From: Posidonia oceanica
Taxonomy: Eukaryota; Streptophyta; Magnoliopsida; Alismatales; Posidoniaceae
Direction of reading: 5' to 3'
DNA: 64,000 nt
Assembly: GCA_037176725.1 (NCBI GenBank)
Contig: JAZBRS010000026.1
Coordinates: 152,717,501 to 152,781,500, forward strand
The notes beneath the pieces are model-generated. The model made no database searches and had not been told where the DNA came from. It worked only from the letters and a program-made list of their open reading frames with translations. Each line of letters opens with the position of its first letter. Position 1 is the stretch's first letter. Below, piece after piece: positions 1-11,049 of this stretch. The position numbers and the translations under genes were made by a program.

Positions 1-2076
1 CCTTTAAAAAGACCCTCCACATATTTTCCTTTATACAACACAATCAAATTGATGGTTGTATTATATTCCACATTATGTTGGCAATTTCAAAATATTAACC
101 TAGAACTGAAATATAGATGTAAATTTATTAACCTAGAACTGAAATATAGAGGTACATTTAACATGCTTGGCAGTGCATTCACTTATGCTAATAGACAGTT
201 TTGTTAAGAACAGTTAGCCATCTTACAATTATAATAGATTGTTAAGACATACTAAGTTTAACACATTTTTAATGATTTGAGTCAAAACCATTTTTTCTTG
301 GACTGACATATTTCTATTGTTTCAATTAATGCCCATGGTTTCAGGGTATCCCCAAAGGTATTCTTGAGAGCATCAAACTTCTGTTATCGACTAATGTACA
401 TGGTTTCATGACTTGTCCAAAGATCCAATGACATAGAATCATTCCGTAAACTTCAAATGTGTAGGTTCACTTCTGCAAGGACTCGAGTTTGGGATAAAAT
501 AGAAGATTGTTATATTATCAAAAGTAGGAACCAACCAGCATAGGAACTCAAAAGGAGACAAGCTGAGTAGAGCTGAGAGATAGAATATAAATAGCTCAAT
601 AGGCAGTGCGCCAAAAAGGTTGCAAACAAGCCCTTGAAACGGTGAACTAATAAAGGCATATTATAAGGAAGTACTGGTCTATTCAGTAATATCTATTGTT
701 CCAAAAAAAGGAAAGAAACGGTCATATAAACAATTTTTACATGACACCACTTTTTGAATAAAAAATGGCTGTTTTTTTATGATAATGACTTGTTGCCATT
801 GTCATGGTCTGATTATCTAGGTACTTGGTTGTTTACTTATGCTTGTCACTGATTTATTTAATTTATGTTTTTTTGAATTAAATTACTCATGGCTAAATGA
901 TAATTACACATATTCAAGTTATGTTTTTTGTAAATTTATATTTTTTTGAGTGATAATCAAGAAAATTTTATTGAAAATGATATCGAGGTAAAGTACAAAA
1001 GAGGCTCATCAAGTAGATAAACCAAGCAAAAATTAACAAAATCTAAGCCCACAGCACATGGGCTAAATATGCAGCAATCCCAGTAACCAATCAATAACAA
1101 AGGCATCAGACGCATCAGATGCAACCCTAACAGGTCACCACTCAATGATGGAAGAAATAACTGAACTCAAGATCATGCAAAGCTGAACTCTTTCCCTGAA
1201 AGCTCCAATGATTCTGTTCAATCCATCAAGACCACCACACGTGTGTGGAAGGGCAATCCAAACCTTCCTCCGCCTCCCCAAAAGATCTGATGTCTTTTTG
1301 TAAAGTTTTATTATGTCTTCTATTTCTTGCTTTTTTTCTTATATAAAGGTATATATTCCATATTTTACTATTAATGCCTCAATTCAATCCAATTCAATAC
1401 TTGCTACTCGCCTAGGGATTTTACAAGGCTTGTCACTCACTTTCAGCTTGATAGCTCTACTCTTACTATTGCTTATGGAAAAGCGTAATAATGTGTAAAA
1501 ATCATGACCACTTTGAGAATAGAAAAGAAGAAAATTGTGACAAGGTATTTACAACTGGTTAGTGGTAAAAACATTTTGAAGTACAGAAGCACCATTAGAT
1601 GAAGTTCAGAATAAAGTCCAAACAGAAGGTAGGTTTTATTTCAAATATCTCAATTATAAGGTAGTTTGTAAAGTGAAACGGAAAAGAAGTATATGAATAC
1701 TAGTGTATATCATGCTCTAATATGTATGTCATGCTCGTAGCCCTTAATATGGATAGCACAAAATAATAATATGGGAATGAAAAGATCACACGTGGAACAG
1801 GATGTGTAATAACTACTATTAGTTTCTAGACGCATGTTTAATTTCTGGAATTATGGAAGTACGAATCATGACTACTAACATGTGCTGCACCCAACATGCA
1901 TTGCCATCTATGTTACTCGGATATGGTAAGGATACGACATGTTGAAGTATTTTGATATGGATTTTATAATAAAAATAGAAGTATTCGGTACAATATGTAT
2001 CTATTTTGAAGTATCCAGATAACATATATTGCCATTATTTTCTTCAATAGTTTCCTATTTACACTGCAAAGCCTAC
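1..2076. other. Non-coding stretch: DRP1 intron 7 or sequence beyond a gene truncation
   Basis: No exon continuing the dynamin GTPase domain is visible on the minus strand after the donor at 2076-2075, so this is either a long intron that runs off the left edge or foreign sequence after a truncation. Seen in it: a 32-bp tandem duplication near 96-160, and a stretch at about 948-1290 (minus strand) with the look of an old retroelement 3' end. That stretch has no recognisable domain and is only a guess. The short ORFs here have no family resemblance. Confidence 0.5.
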
Positions 2077-5000
2077 CTTTAGGGTCCACTTCACGAGAAA
2101 TCTTGATGGCATCAGATGTAGCAAGATCTTGATTGGCTGGCGAAATTGCCATAATTATACAGTTAGGCTGGACAATTGAGGTACAAAAAAAAGTTATAAT
2201 TAAATTAAATCTCAAAAAAAATCTTTCTTTAAAAACAATTAATTGATAGAACCAACTTAAACCAATAAAAAACTTAAATCAGCAAATACTTAAGCATGTA
2301 AAAAATAGTTTAGCATACATTAGCAGGAAACAAAAAACAAAGCTTTTAAAAAGGATTAAGAATATGCAAGTCAACATAGAGATGTAACCTTCTCAATGTA
2401 TGAGCGAACCATATTTTCAATATCTGCCACAACGCTTTCTGGTTGTCCCTCTATAAAGAGAAGAAGAAATGTCAACCAATCTCCAACAAGTATCATCCTC
2501 TTTCCCTCAAAGAAAAAATTCCAACAAATAAAAATGATAGGACAAATAAAATGGAACCTATCATTAGCTTGCAAAATAAAAGAATTTCAAATAACTTACC
2601 AACAGCAACTTTGGTAAGTCCAGGAAGATCAATAAGGGTCAAGTTAACAACTGTAGAGTTCAAAGTTGATGATATCAGTAAAAACAAACAAAAGATAACC
2701 AGAAGGAAAGGATGCAGTGTAATGATTATATTTTTTTCATGTAAGTACTATATACATCTTCCTTTTTTCTCCAGCTCCCAAATGCAACAGCCATAGGCTG
2801 ATAAGAAGTTCCACTTAAAAATGGAAGTAGAACAAATAATTCAGAACCCTTACAGTTGAATGACCAGAAACTTTGCTTTAATGTTCATGTTCTTTGTGAA
2901 AGAATAGTGCTGGCATCTTCCATATCAAGTTTTTTTTAGAACACAAAGTATATATCAAGTTTTTGTTATAAGCTTATTCAACGTTAGTTCTGCAATTTCT
3001 GTAAAGTACAGATCCTCTAGATTCTGCTATGATTAAAGACTACACAACTTTCCAAGAATTTCATGTTTCAGAATTGGAATGATAAGAGCAGAGAAATCTA
3101 ACCATTGGGTGAATAAATACTAAGATGAATCGGAATGCTAGAAATTTGCTTGCTTCGCCCTGTTTCCCGGTCAGTCTCATCAGAAATTTCCTTCCTCACA
3201 AGGGCTGAAAAAACATAAAAATAAGAAGTAACAGCATACCAAAATAGAAAATAATCACAACTGAACATAAAAAAAGAGAAGTAATTATTGCACTCAAACT
3301 TATGAGGAGGAACCTGTAAGCAGAATAAAAACCAACAAAGCTATAATCATAAGATCCTTTGTCCAAATTTTTAATAAAAAATAACAACAATTCAACGAAC
3401 TGTTTTTTTTAGCGGTTAATTCAATGAACTGTTAGCAGATTTATGAACTGCAGTGCCTACCTCATCAATATGGAGTTCTGCATCTCAATACCTTTTGAAT
3501 TATAACAGAATCAAAACTAACAATTCTTTCTTTTACATGGTAATTAAGTTTTAAAGTCTGTAGTTGTGAGGTTATGACTAGCATTTACCAGTCACAGTAT
3601 TTAAAATAAAAAATGACCAAACAATGAAAGTTCAACAAGTTTCACACTTTCAGCTTGCTTGTCAAATTCATGTCAACTTAAAGAACATATCTTTCAAAAT
3701 TAATAAAAATGAGGCAGAATTTTATCAGATAAATAGATTTGTAAAGCAACAAAATCAAATGACAAATTTGTTTTGGCAAAATTAATACCGAAATCAGTGA
3801 ACTTCTTTCTTGGAAGATGAAGAAACTCTGCATATTCTCTCCCTTCATCAATCTTTTGAAGTTGCAAAACAAGAGGTCGCCGTGTAACAATTCCTGAAAA
3901 AAATTATAGCTTGTCACTTGGAAATATGAGTTGGTGAAAGCATGTAAAGAACCAGCGGAGCATGTAAATTTTTTTTATGGACTACCAGATCCTCTTGGCA
4001 AGAAGTCCTTCCCAACAACACTTTCCAACACGGAGGACTTCCCTGAGCTCTGCAAGTGAACAACAAGATTCATCAGCTTTTTATGATCTTATAGATCTTA
4101 AATGAAAAAAAATATTCATGAAAATTACACATACTGATACATATGACTTTAGCAAATATCACATCCATTGTGATACTTAAGACATCATCAAGCCATCTCA
4201 CAAGCAAACCAAGTCACAAGGAGCTATATAGCATATTTAGAGTATTTAAATTATAAGATGCAGGTATATCATCGAACATCAATTTTGACACCACATATGA
4301 TGAATAATATCATCAAAATTGAAGTAATGGATTGACAGGGGGAAAAAATGATATAGTTGTTCAAGGAAAACATCAATGATTGGCACTTAGGATTATAATT
4401 TATAGTTGTTTTCAAAAATTTCAAGAATTCCCTGTTTGAGCAGATCAATTTCAAGAATTCCCTGTTTGAGCAGAAATTCAACAGTTTCTTCAATTTGTGT
4501 ATTTCATCCAAATACTCAAAGCATCATTTGACATGCTTAGTGAACGACAAGAAGATCACATAATGACAGATGTGTAGACGACTAGTGCAATAAACATCAA
4601 GGTTAATTAATGTACAATAACAAAATCTCATATCAAGCAAAAAACTAAAACCTTGCTTACTTCACTTGTCTCATTTGAGCAAAGACAATACAACACTTGC
4701 TCGTGCTTCAGCTGGATCCCTCAAAATCAGTAAGAATAAATTCCTCACTTCAAACCTACCAAATACCATGTTAATTTTCTCGGCTACACACGGCATAATT
4801 ATCATACTAGCTCTAAAAGTATTACATTTGTCGATGAGGCTAGGATCATGATAGCATGTAATTCTATATCCAATGGCAGAAGTAGCGAGATCACTTATTC
4901 GTAATAACCGATTCTACCAAATTAGTATGGGAAATAGACAATGACCAGTACGGACTATTCGATGTCAATGAAACCTATAGGTCTCCAGGTTATATTCATT

Positions 5001-5449
5001 TTCCCTTTTATCGAGGGAAAAACACAAAAAAGTGGTAAATTCAGTCACAAGCTGTTCCATTCAGGGTTGACAGCTCAATAAATCATGCCCTAAGATATTG
5101 CTCGAATTTGGCATCCAAAGCAACAGATATTTGCAAGCACAAGAAAGATCGCGCATGCCTTATACAAACACCTACCAAATACACAAACTCCCAATCCAAA
5201 AACCTCGCCGAGTAAAAAAACGCGATCCTCTTAGATCTACAGCTCCCCGTGCAAATCTCCACCAGATCTCCACGAGTAGAACACCTATCGAGTTAAAAGA
5301 AAAAGAAGAAGGAAACGTACCTGTCCTCCAACGACGGCGATGGCGGGGAGCTGATCCCAGAGCGTCGGCAAGGCGCTCTCGTCGCCGTGATCTCCCAGGG
5401 CAGTGCACGCCCTCTGGATTTTGTTCACCAGCGAGATCAGGTTGTCCAT
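2077..5449 (-). CDS. Dynamin-related protein 1 (DRP1/phragmoplastin type), 5' exons 1-7, partial
   Basis: Large GTPase of the plant DRP1 group, which acts in cell-plate formation and clathrin-dependent membrane trafficking. Seven exons with GT-AG borders and consistent phases are read on the minus strand: 5449-5321, 4049-3986, 3893-3789, 3204-3103, 2650-2600, 2450-2389, 2167-2077. The start ATG (5449-5447) opens [18 protein letters not shown], the conserved DRP1 N-terminus. Exons 1/2 carry the P-loop GGQSSGKSS (G1). Exon 3 carries [13 protein letters not shown] (switch region, G2 Thr). Exon 5 holds DLPGLTKV (G3, DxxG). Exon 7 holds [16 protein letters not shown]. No stop or frameshift is seen in these roughly 201 codons. 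The G4 motif (TKxD), middle, and GED regions are not in the window. The N-terminus looks closer to DRP1A than to DRP1C/E, from memory of the family. The gene may continue left of position 1 or be truncated. Confidence 0.9.
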
Positions 5450-5640
5450 TTCTCGAGATCTGGAGATCGGAGGTGCCCACGCGAGAGAGGGAGAGAGAGG
5501 ATGAAAGAAATGGAGGAGGAGGAGGTGGTGGAGTAGTTGGCGTGGAATCCAATTTGAAAGGGGGGAGGTCGAAGGCGACCGGGGGGGAGAAGAGATGGAC
5601 CGCGTCACAGGTTCGTTTTTTTTTTTTTTGTTGAGTTCTT
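5450..5640 (-). promoter_or_regulatory. 5' leader and promoter-proximal region of the DRP1 gene
   Basis: Upstream of the DRP1 ATG the minus strand is strongly CT-rich (GA-rich on the plus strand, roughly 5475-5535), typical of plant 5' leaders and core promoters. No convincing TATA box is seen close to the expected place. The boundary of the leader is not defined by the sequence alone. Confidence 0.35.
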
Positions 5641-5702
5641 TTTGTTTTTACCGGACGCACCCGAATATGCCTGTTGTTTTGAAAATTTGTGTGTGTGTGT
5701 GT

Positions 5703-5798
5703 ATTTTTGTGGTAGTACAGGTGACTTTGATGTGCGAATTTGTGTTTGTGTGTATTTTTTCGGTAGTACAGGTGACTTTGATATGCGAATTTCAAATG
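5703..5798. repeat. Two-copy 51-bp tandem repeat next to a TG run
   Basis: Two near-identical copies share the core GGTAGTACAGGTGACTTTGA, one starting near 5703 and the next near 5754. A (TG)n run lies just before them at about 5688-5702. It lies upstream of the DRP1 gene, between it and the hAT element. Confidence 0.7.
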
Positions 5799-6639
5799 TT
5801 TGGGACCAGGGATGCCTCATATGATGGAACATGATATCTCGAACGGAAAGAAATTTTGGACTGTATAACCTGAATATCTGCATGCATGAAATAAGGGGGG
5901 AATTACATGTATAACAACGAAATCAGACTAAATTATGCAAATATCATTTAAATTTTCCAAAGTTCATGTATACCATCCGTTCATCATTTTTTGTACACAA
6001 ACGCCATCACCACAAATGATAGGTTAAATACTAACTTTGGTGAGTTAAAAGTCAACTTAAGGTCATGAGATAACTAACTTATCCCTGACTTCTTATTAAC
6101 TTCCCTCACTATACCATTTCCACCGTTTCCAAGATCGTCCCCTCCATCGACAATTCTAACGACGAATGGTACTAACGAAAAGGGAATGTACTTGGTAGAG
6201 AGGCTAAGATCAAGGTGTTGCGGTGTCGATGAGCCTCGTCACAGATAGGGTCGACAAAGTCGGAGATCGTGACATGGTGGCGAAGTGATGAAATAAGGAT
6301 TTTGTGATAGTAGGGGACTAATATATTGTATATGAATCTCAAATACATACATATTTTTGTATGTGTTTTTGAAATGCTTAATTATTCATTAAGTCTGTGT
6401 AATTTACTTGATGAACTCATATAATCATTAAATTTGTCAAAAACTCAAGAAAAAACATGTGTAGAAAAAACTTTTAAGCTTTTGTGATTTTAGTTTACTT
6501 TGATTATTTACATTTTTCAATTTTTATATGGACTTGATTGCAAGTTAAATAATCTATTGTTTGTTCTTCAATATGAGTGGGGACTCAAGCCCCAACTTTC
6601 CTCAGTCCCTGGGTACAAGTGGCGACGTAGTAGATGTAC
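5799..6639. other. Intergenic, no gene seen
   Basis: AT-rich sequence with no supported ORF. It contains one copy (about 6260-6325) of a 65-bp segment that recurs at 11489-11554 on the other side of the hAT element. Confidence 0.5.
6260..6325. repeat. 65-bp segment repeated on both sides of the hAT element (copy 1)
   Basis: Shares the core TTTTGTGATAGTAGGGGACT and the preceding ATGGTGGCGA stretch with 11489-11554. It lies outside the hAT target duplication, so it is not part of that element. It is probably from an older dispersed repeat. Confidence 0.6.
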
Positions 6640-6647
6640 AATGGGGA
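6640..6647. repeat. Left 8-bp target site duplication of the hAT element
   Basis: AATGGGGA immediately before the left terminal repeat. An identical AATGGGGA follows the right terminus at 11042-11049. Eight base pairs is the standard hAT duplication length. Confidence 0.9.
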
Positions 6648-6767
6648 CAGTGGCGAAGCCAGGAATTCAAATTAATGGGGGCTATTAATAAATATAGTAA
6701 TTTTATAAAAGTTCCAAACAAACATAATATATCATTATTATTCATTACAATCCAAAAATAAAAAAAA

Positions 6768-9142
6768 TTACAATTGTCCTCGACGAGGCTTCATATTTTG
6801 AAAGCGTTGCATTATTACCATATCGCTAATGCTATCAAATACATCATTTTCAATGTAAGTAATCAAAGTATCATTCATCCAATGATCATCCATTCGATTC
6901 CGTAATTTTGTTTTGACAATATTCATTGTAGAAAAACACCTCTCCACAATCGCTGTAGTAATTGGTAATGTTAATACCAACTTGATAAGCAAATAAATCA
7001 AAGAATACAATATATCTTTCTTCTTAGAAATCATCTTCTCGGCTAAAGCACTAATTCCTTTTAAACCAAGAAATTCATCATCATGACGCATGTCATAAAC
7101 ATATGAGTCGAGCTCATCACCAAGGTATAAAAGATCATTTGAAGAAAAGTCTATGGGATAAAATTCTACTAGACGGATCAACTTATCTTTATCAAATGCC
7201 TTGAATGAGTCACTTGGATCTAAAGATGCCATACAAAATAGCACCTCTGTATTTGCTTCTGAGAAACGATTGTTGAACTCCTGAAGTTGGATGTCTATGA
7301 CATAATAAAACAACTCAATACGGTAATGGTGAAGGTTTGTTATTTATTCTGCTCCTCTACGTGGACGACCTTCACGTCTATTTTTATCTTCTATGTTAGG
7401 AACATCAATTTTATGTTTTACACAAAATAAAGAAACTTCAGCTAGTAGATCATCCCAACTACCATCTCTCAAATTTTGTAGTCGCTCTTTTGATGACAAC
7501 ACTAAATACATAGTACTGACAATATTCTCATCTTTTTTCTGCAAAGACTATGATAATATATGTGTAATTGCTAAAATCTTTCTCATCAAATGCAAGCTAA
7601 GAACAAAATCAAAAGATTTCAAACTTAGCAAAAGAGTATTAGCTTCAAATCTTTGCTCTCTCTTCAAACCATCTATCTTAATAATCTCAAGAACATGTAC
7701 CACTAAAGAGAACATGGCCATTAAGCTCACCAAAGAAGTATAATGTGAACTCCATCGAGTATCACCAGCACGCTGCAATGAAGTCTCTTGATTCAAATCT
7801 CGTCTTTTGGGAAGTTCACCACTTTCAAGTGCTTTATCAACCTCAATAAGTTACTGCTCCCGAAGCATGTCACATCATTTAAATGAAGATCCAATAATAT
7901 TTACCACACTAGTTACTACAAAAAAGAGAACATCCATATGAGGTTCTTTTCTTGCCAAAGCAACTAATGCTAATTGGAGTTGATGAGCAAAACAATGGAT
8001 ATAATGTGCAGACTTATTTTCATTCAATATTAAAGCTTGCAATCCATGAAATTCACTAGCCATATTGCTAGCTCCATCATAACCTTGACCTCGTAAACTT
8101 GACATACTAAGCCATGTTTTGAAAACAACTTCTCTACTACAGCCTTCAAGGTTATAACTTTTGTATCGGTAACATGAACAATTCCTAAGAATCTTTCAAC
8201 TACTCCACCATTCTTGCTCACAAAACGCAACACAATTGTCATTTGTTCTTTGGTAGAAACATCACGTGCTTCATCAACCAATAAAGAGAAGAATGTATTC
8301 TTAACCTCCTCAATAATAAGATTGGTTGTTTTTATTGTACAACAATTAACAATCTCCTTTTGGATATCAGATGAAGTTAGGCTATCATTTCTAGGAGTAT
8401 TATCCCACATGGTTTTGTACTCTTCATGGAGAAGAGTAAGATGTCTCCATAATTCCAAATAATTTCCTCGATTACTTGAATTCTGTGATTCATCATGTCC
8501 ACGAAAAGGTAAGCCAGTTCTCAAAAGAAAACGAATATTCTGAACAGCTGTTTGTAGAAGTCTTCTATACTCTTGACGAGTTTTGTTAGAATGTCTAGAA
8601 AAAGAAGTCTCAACATGCTGCTCTTGATTCATCAAGACTTCACAAGCTCTCTTAGCTATATTGTGAACACTACTATGATTTCCCACATGTGTTTGTAATC
8701 TACTTTTCTTTTTCCAATTACTGAAACCATTTGTCACAAATGCATGAGATTTCTTATTAGATGATCTAAAGAGATAGCAAAAGAAACAAAACACAACATC
8801 TTTTGCAATACTATACTCTAGCCAAGTAGGAAATTGATCAAACCAAGTTTGTGAAAACTCTCGATTTTGATTAATAATAAACTTGGAAGGAAAATTATGG
8901 TGGCGAGGTTGGCAAGGTGATCTTTGTAAATAAGTCCTTCGAATTTTATCTTGATCATTGAAAGGATAACTAGATATTGGTGGCCTTAAACCAGGATCAG
9001 AAGGAAGATCATCCAGATTTAACTCTACACGCTTTTTCTTTGGAGAAGTGTGATTGCTATCAGTTTCTTCATTGATTTTCTTTTTTCCTTTTATCAATAA
9101 CTTATCTATGAATGAAGAACAAGTAACTGAAAATATGATCAA
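6768..9142 (-). pseudogene. hAT transposase (TTF-type zinc finger, DUF4371, hAT C-terminal dimerisation), inactivated
   Basis: Read on the minus strand. The N-terminal part (9142 to about 8110) has the TTF-type zinc-finger signature with FCFFCYLF and GFSNWKK, then the DUF4371 core with LLVDEARDVSTKEQM. The RNase H-like part continues with RGQGYDGASNM (about 8098) and DTRWSSHY (about 7760). The C-terminal dimerisation block (about 6975-6880) contains ITTAIVERCFSTMNIVKTKL. One frameshift near 8105 and at least four in-frame stops (7875, 7851, 7548, 7344) break it. All downstream blocks are in one frame, so decay is mostly point mutation. The layout matches plant 'zinc finger MYM-type protein 1-like' transposases. 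It cannot encode a working enzyme. Confidence 0.9.
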
Positions 9143-9941
9143 ACAAGAGAAAAAAGACAGTAAGCACTAAGCATAAGTATGAAATCTCAGAAAAATTTAA
9201 CTTTATAAATTATCTCTAAAAACTTCTAAAATATTTAACACACAACTTACCTGCACTCTAATTCCAATATATCAACAGTCCAAGGATTCTTAATTTAATA
9301 TTATTCAACTCAGGAAATCCCAGAATCTGTCCAACAATATGATGCAAGAGCGGAGAGCCTGAGATACCAAAAAGAACTAATCACATAAAAATACAAGTAA
9401 ATAACAAATTAAGAGTTTGCACTTCCTCACAGCACATAAAATGATAAAAACATTTCAACATTTAAGACAAATCAAACGCAAGGATTAGCATTGACCATCC
9501 ACTTTATTTGTCTTTAGCAAGAAGTAGTTGTTGACATTTTTATCATAAAATTTTCGAATAGGTGTCTGCTTATATATGAGATTGTTATATGGAGTCGAGA
9601 AAACACGTTGTTTATGACATTTTTATCATAAAAATTTGAATAGGTACCTGATTCTTACCCTCAATTTGTAAGTATGGCAAATCGTCATGTTTCCTTGAAT
9701 CTATATAGACTTGGTAAATTCATTTTCCCTATTGTGAACATGTTGTATCTATCATTGCCATTGGAGATGTAAGTAATATTGGGAACTATGTGAAAAAAGA
9801 AGAAACCTGAGGGTTTTCATTTAATTTTTGGGATGATGCTGAAGACTTTGACAAGTAAGTAACTCAAGAATAAAGGAATGCTTTTTGAAAAGAAATATGA
9901 AGAAAAGCGATTATGTTTAAGAGTGTATTTTAACACTTTGT
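9143..9941. other. hAT internal non-coding stretch
   Basis: AT-rich sequence upstream of the transposase start, presumably its 5' leader or promoter plus filler. No ORF with recognisable content. Confidence 0.4.
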
Positions 9942-10089
9942 AGATCATGCTATTGAAAAGGAAGTGGTCAGCCTCTAAATTATCACAGTTCATATACAAA
10001 TTTATAAGTGCATTGACAAGAGAGGTATCTAAACAATATCCAACACTAACTGCATGAGCATGAAAAGACATCCCCACTATAAGATCATC
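9942..10089 (-). pseudogene. Captured PPR (pentatricopeptide repeat) gene fragment inside the hAT element
   Basis: The minus-strand translation gives about 50 residues with the PPR-family pattern: GMSFHAHAVSVGY, then SLVNALINLYMNCDNLE, ending FLFNSM. This is the helix-turn-helix arrangement of plant PLS-class PPR proteins (HAHA..G, NALI.MY.KCG.LE.A..LF..M). The rest of a PPR gene is absent. It lies between the transposase and the right terminus, so it was probably picked up by the transposon (transduplication). The alternative is a PPR gene scrap that was present before the element assembled. Confidence 0.65.
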
Positions 10090-10251
10090 AACCCGGTCGA
10101 CAACGAAACAAAGAAGTGTGTTGCGGCTCAGCATAAAAGGACAAGAGATCACCATAGAGGTCGTGATCGGAAAGGCACCTCACCGTCAAATTCAACAACG
10201 CCAAGTTCGGTTTTTCAACAATGCGGTATGCCCAAATCGCCGAGTCCGGAT

Positions 10252-10680
10252 GAGTGAGGAGGGAGGAGGAGGAGGAGGACTGAGGAGGAGGAGGAGGACT
10301 GCCGTGTTGGTGTTCAGTCCGGCGCCCGGCAGAGGAGGAGGAGTGGAGGAGGAGGAGGAGGACTGAGGAGGGAGGAGGAGTGGAGGAGGATGAGGAGGAG
10401 GAGTGGAGGAGGAGGAGGAGGAGGAGGACTGAGGAGGGAGGAGGAGTGGAGGAGGATGAGGAGGAGGAGTGGAGGAGGATGAGGAGGAGGAGTGGAGGAG
10501 GGAGGAGGAGGAGGACTAAGGAGGGAGGAGGAGGAGGAAGATTGAGGAGGACTGAAAAGGAGGAGGAGGAGGACTGAGGAGGAGGACTGCCGTGTTGGTG
10601 TCCAGTCTGGTGCCCGGCGGAGGAGGAGGAGGAGTGGAGGAGGAGGAGGAGGAGGAGGAGGAGGACGACGACGACGACCG
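10252..10680. repeat. GGA/GAG-rich low-complexity tract within hAT
   Basis: Nearly pure purine on the plus strand, built from GGAGGA units broken by GTGGAGGAGGATGAGG. A 35-bp unit around CTGCCGTGTTGGTGT occurs at 10299-10332 and 10586-10620, with a third diverged copy at 10734-10767. The ORFs through it (poly-Glu/Arg one way, poly-Pro/Ser the other) are products of base composition, not genes. Confidence 0.85.
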
Positions 10681-11041
10681 ACGTAACCCACTAAACCAAG
10701 GCAGCACTAACCTCCTGTGGTGTGTTGCCGACTTGCTATGTTGGTGTCCGGTCTAGCGCCTGGCGGAGGAGGACGACTGGAGGAGGAGGACCGGAGGCTG
10801 TGCCGCCGGTGGGAGGAGGAGCCGAGGAGCGGAGGAGATGCAGCGAAGGAGGTGCAGCCGTGCAGCAGCTTGAAAAAAACGGTGGCTTGCAAAAGTCGGT
10901 GGAGGAGGGAGATGAATAGGATTTGGGGGGTTTTTGAAAATTTATTGGTTAAATTTAGAAAAAGTCCTCTACTTAGTAATTATTTTGCAAAAGTCTTGTG
11001 GGGTCTAAGACCCCACCAGACCCCTCTTGCCTTCACCCCTG

Positions 11042-11049
11042 AATGGGGA
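11042..11049. repeat. Right 8-bp target site duplication of the hAT element
   Basis: AATGGGGA, identical to 6640-6647. Confidence 0.9.

Larger units (their letters stand above)
6648..11041 (-). mobile_element. Complete hAT-superfamily DNA transposon, 4394 bp, transposase on minus strand
   Basis: The left end starts CAGTGGCGAAGCCAGG and the right end, read on the minus strand, starts CAGGGGTGAAGGCAAG, giving imperfect terminal inverted repeats. Perfect 8-bp duplications (AATGGGGA) flank both ends. Inside are a decayed transposase gene of the TTF zinc finger/DUF4371/hAT-dimerisation type (6768-9142), a PPR gene fragment (9942-10089), and a long GGA-rich low-complexity tract (10252-10680). The exact duplication and matched ends show this is one intact insertion. 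The broken transposase means it can no longer move by itself. Confidence 0.9.

Noticed and set aside
5098..5795. Long ORFs on both strands over the DRP1 first exon
   Set aside because: They overlap exon 1 and its CT-rich leader in other frames; only the DRP1 reading has family support.
10118..10919. ORFs rich in Glu/Gly/Arg or Pro/Ser
   Set aside because: Produced by the GGA repeat in the hAT element in all frames; no conserved domain.
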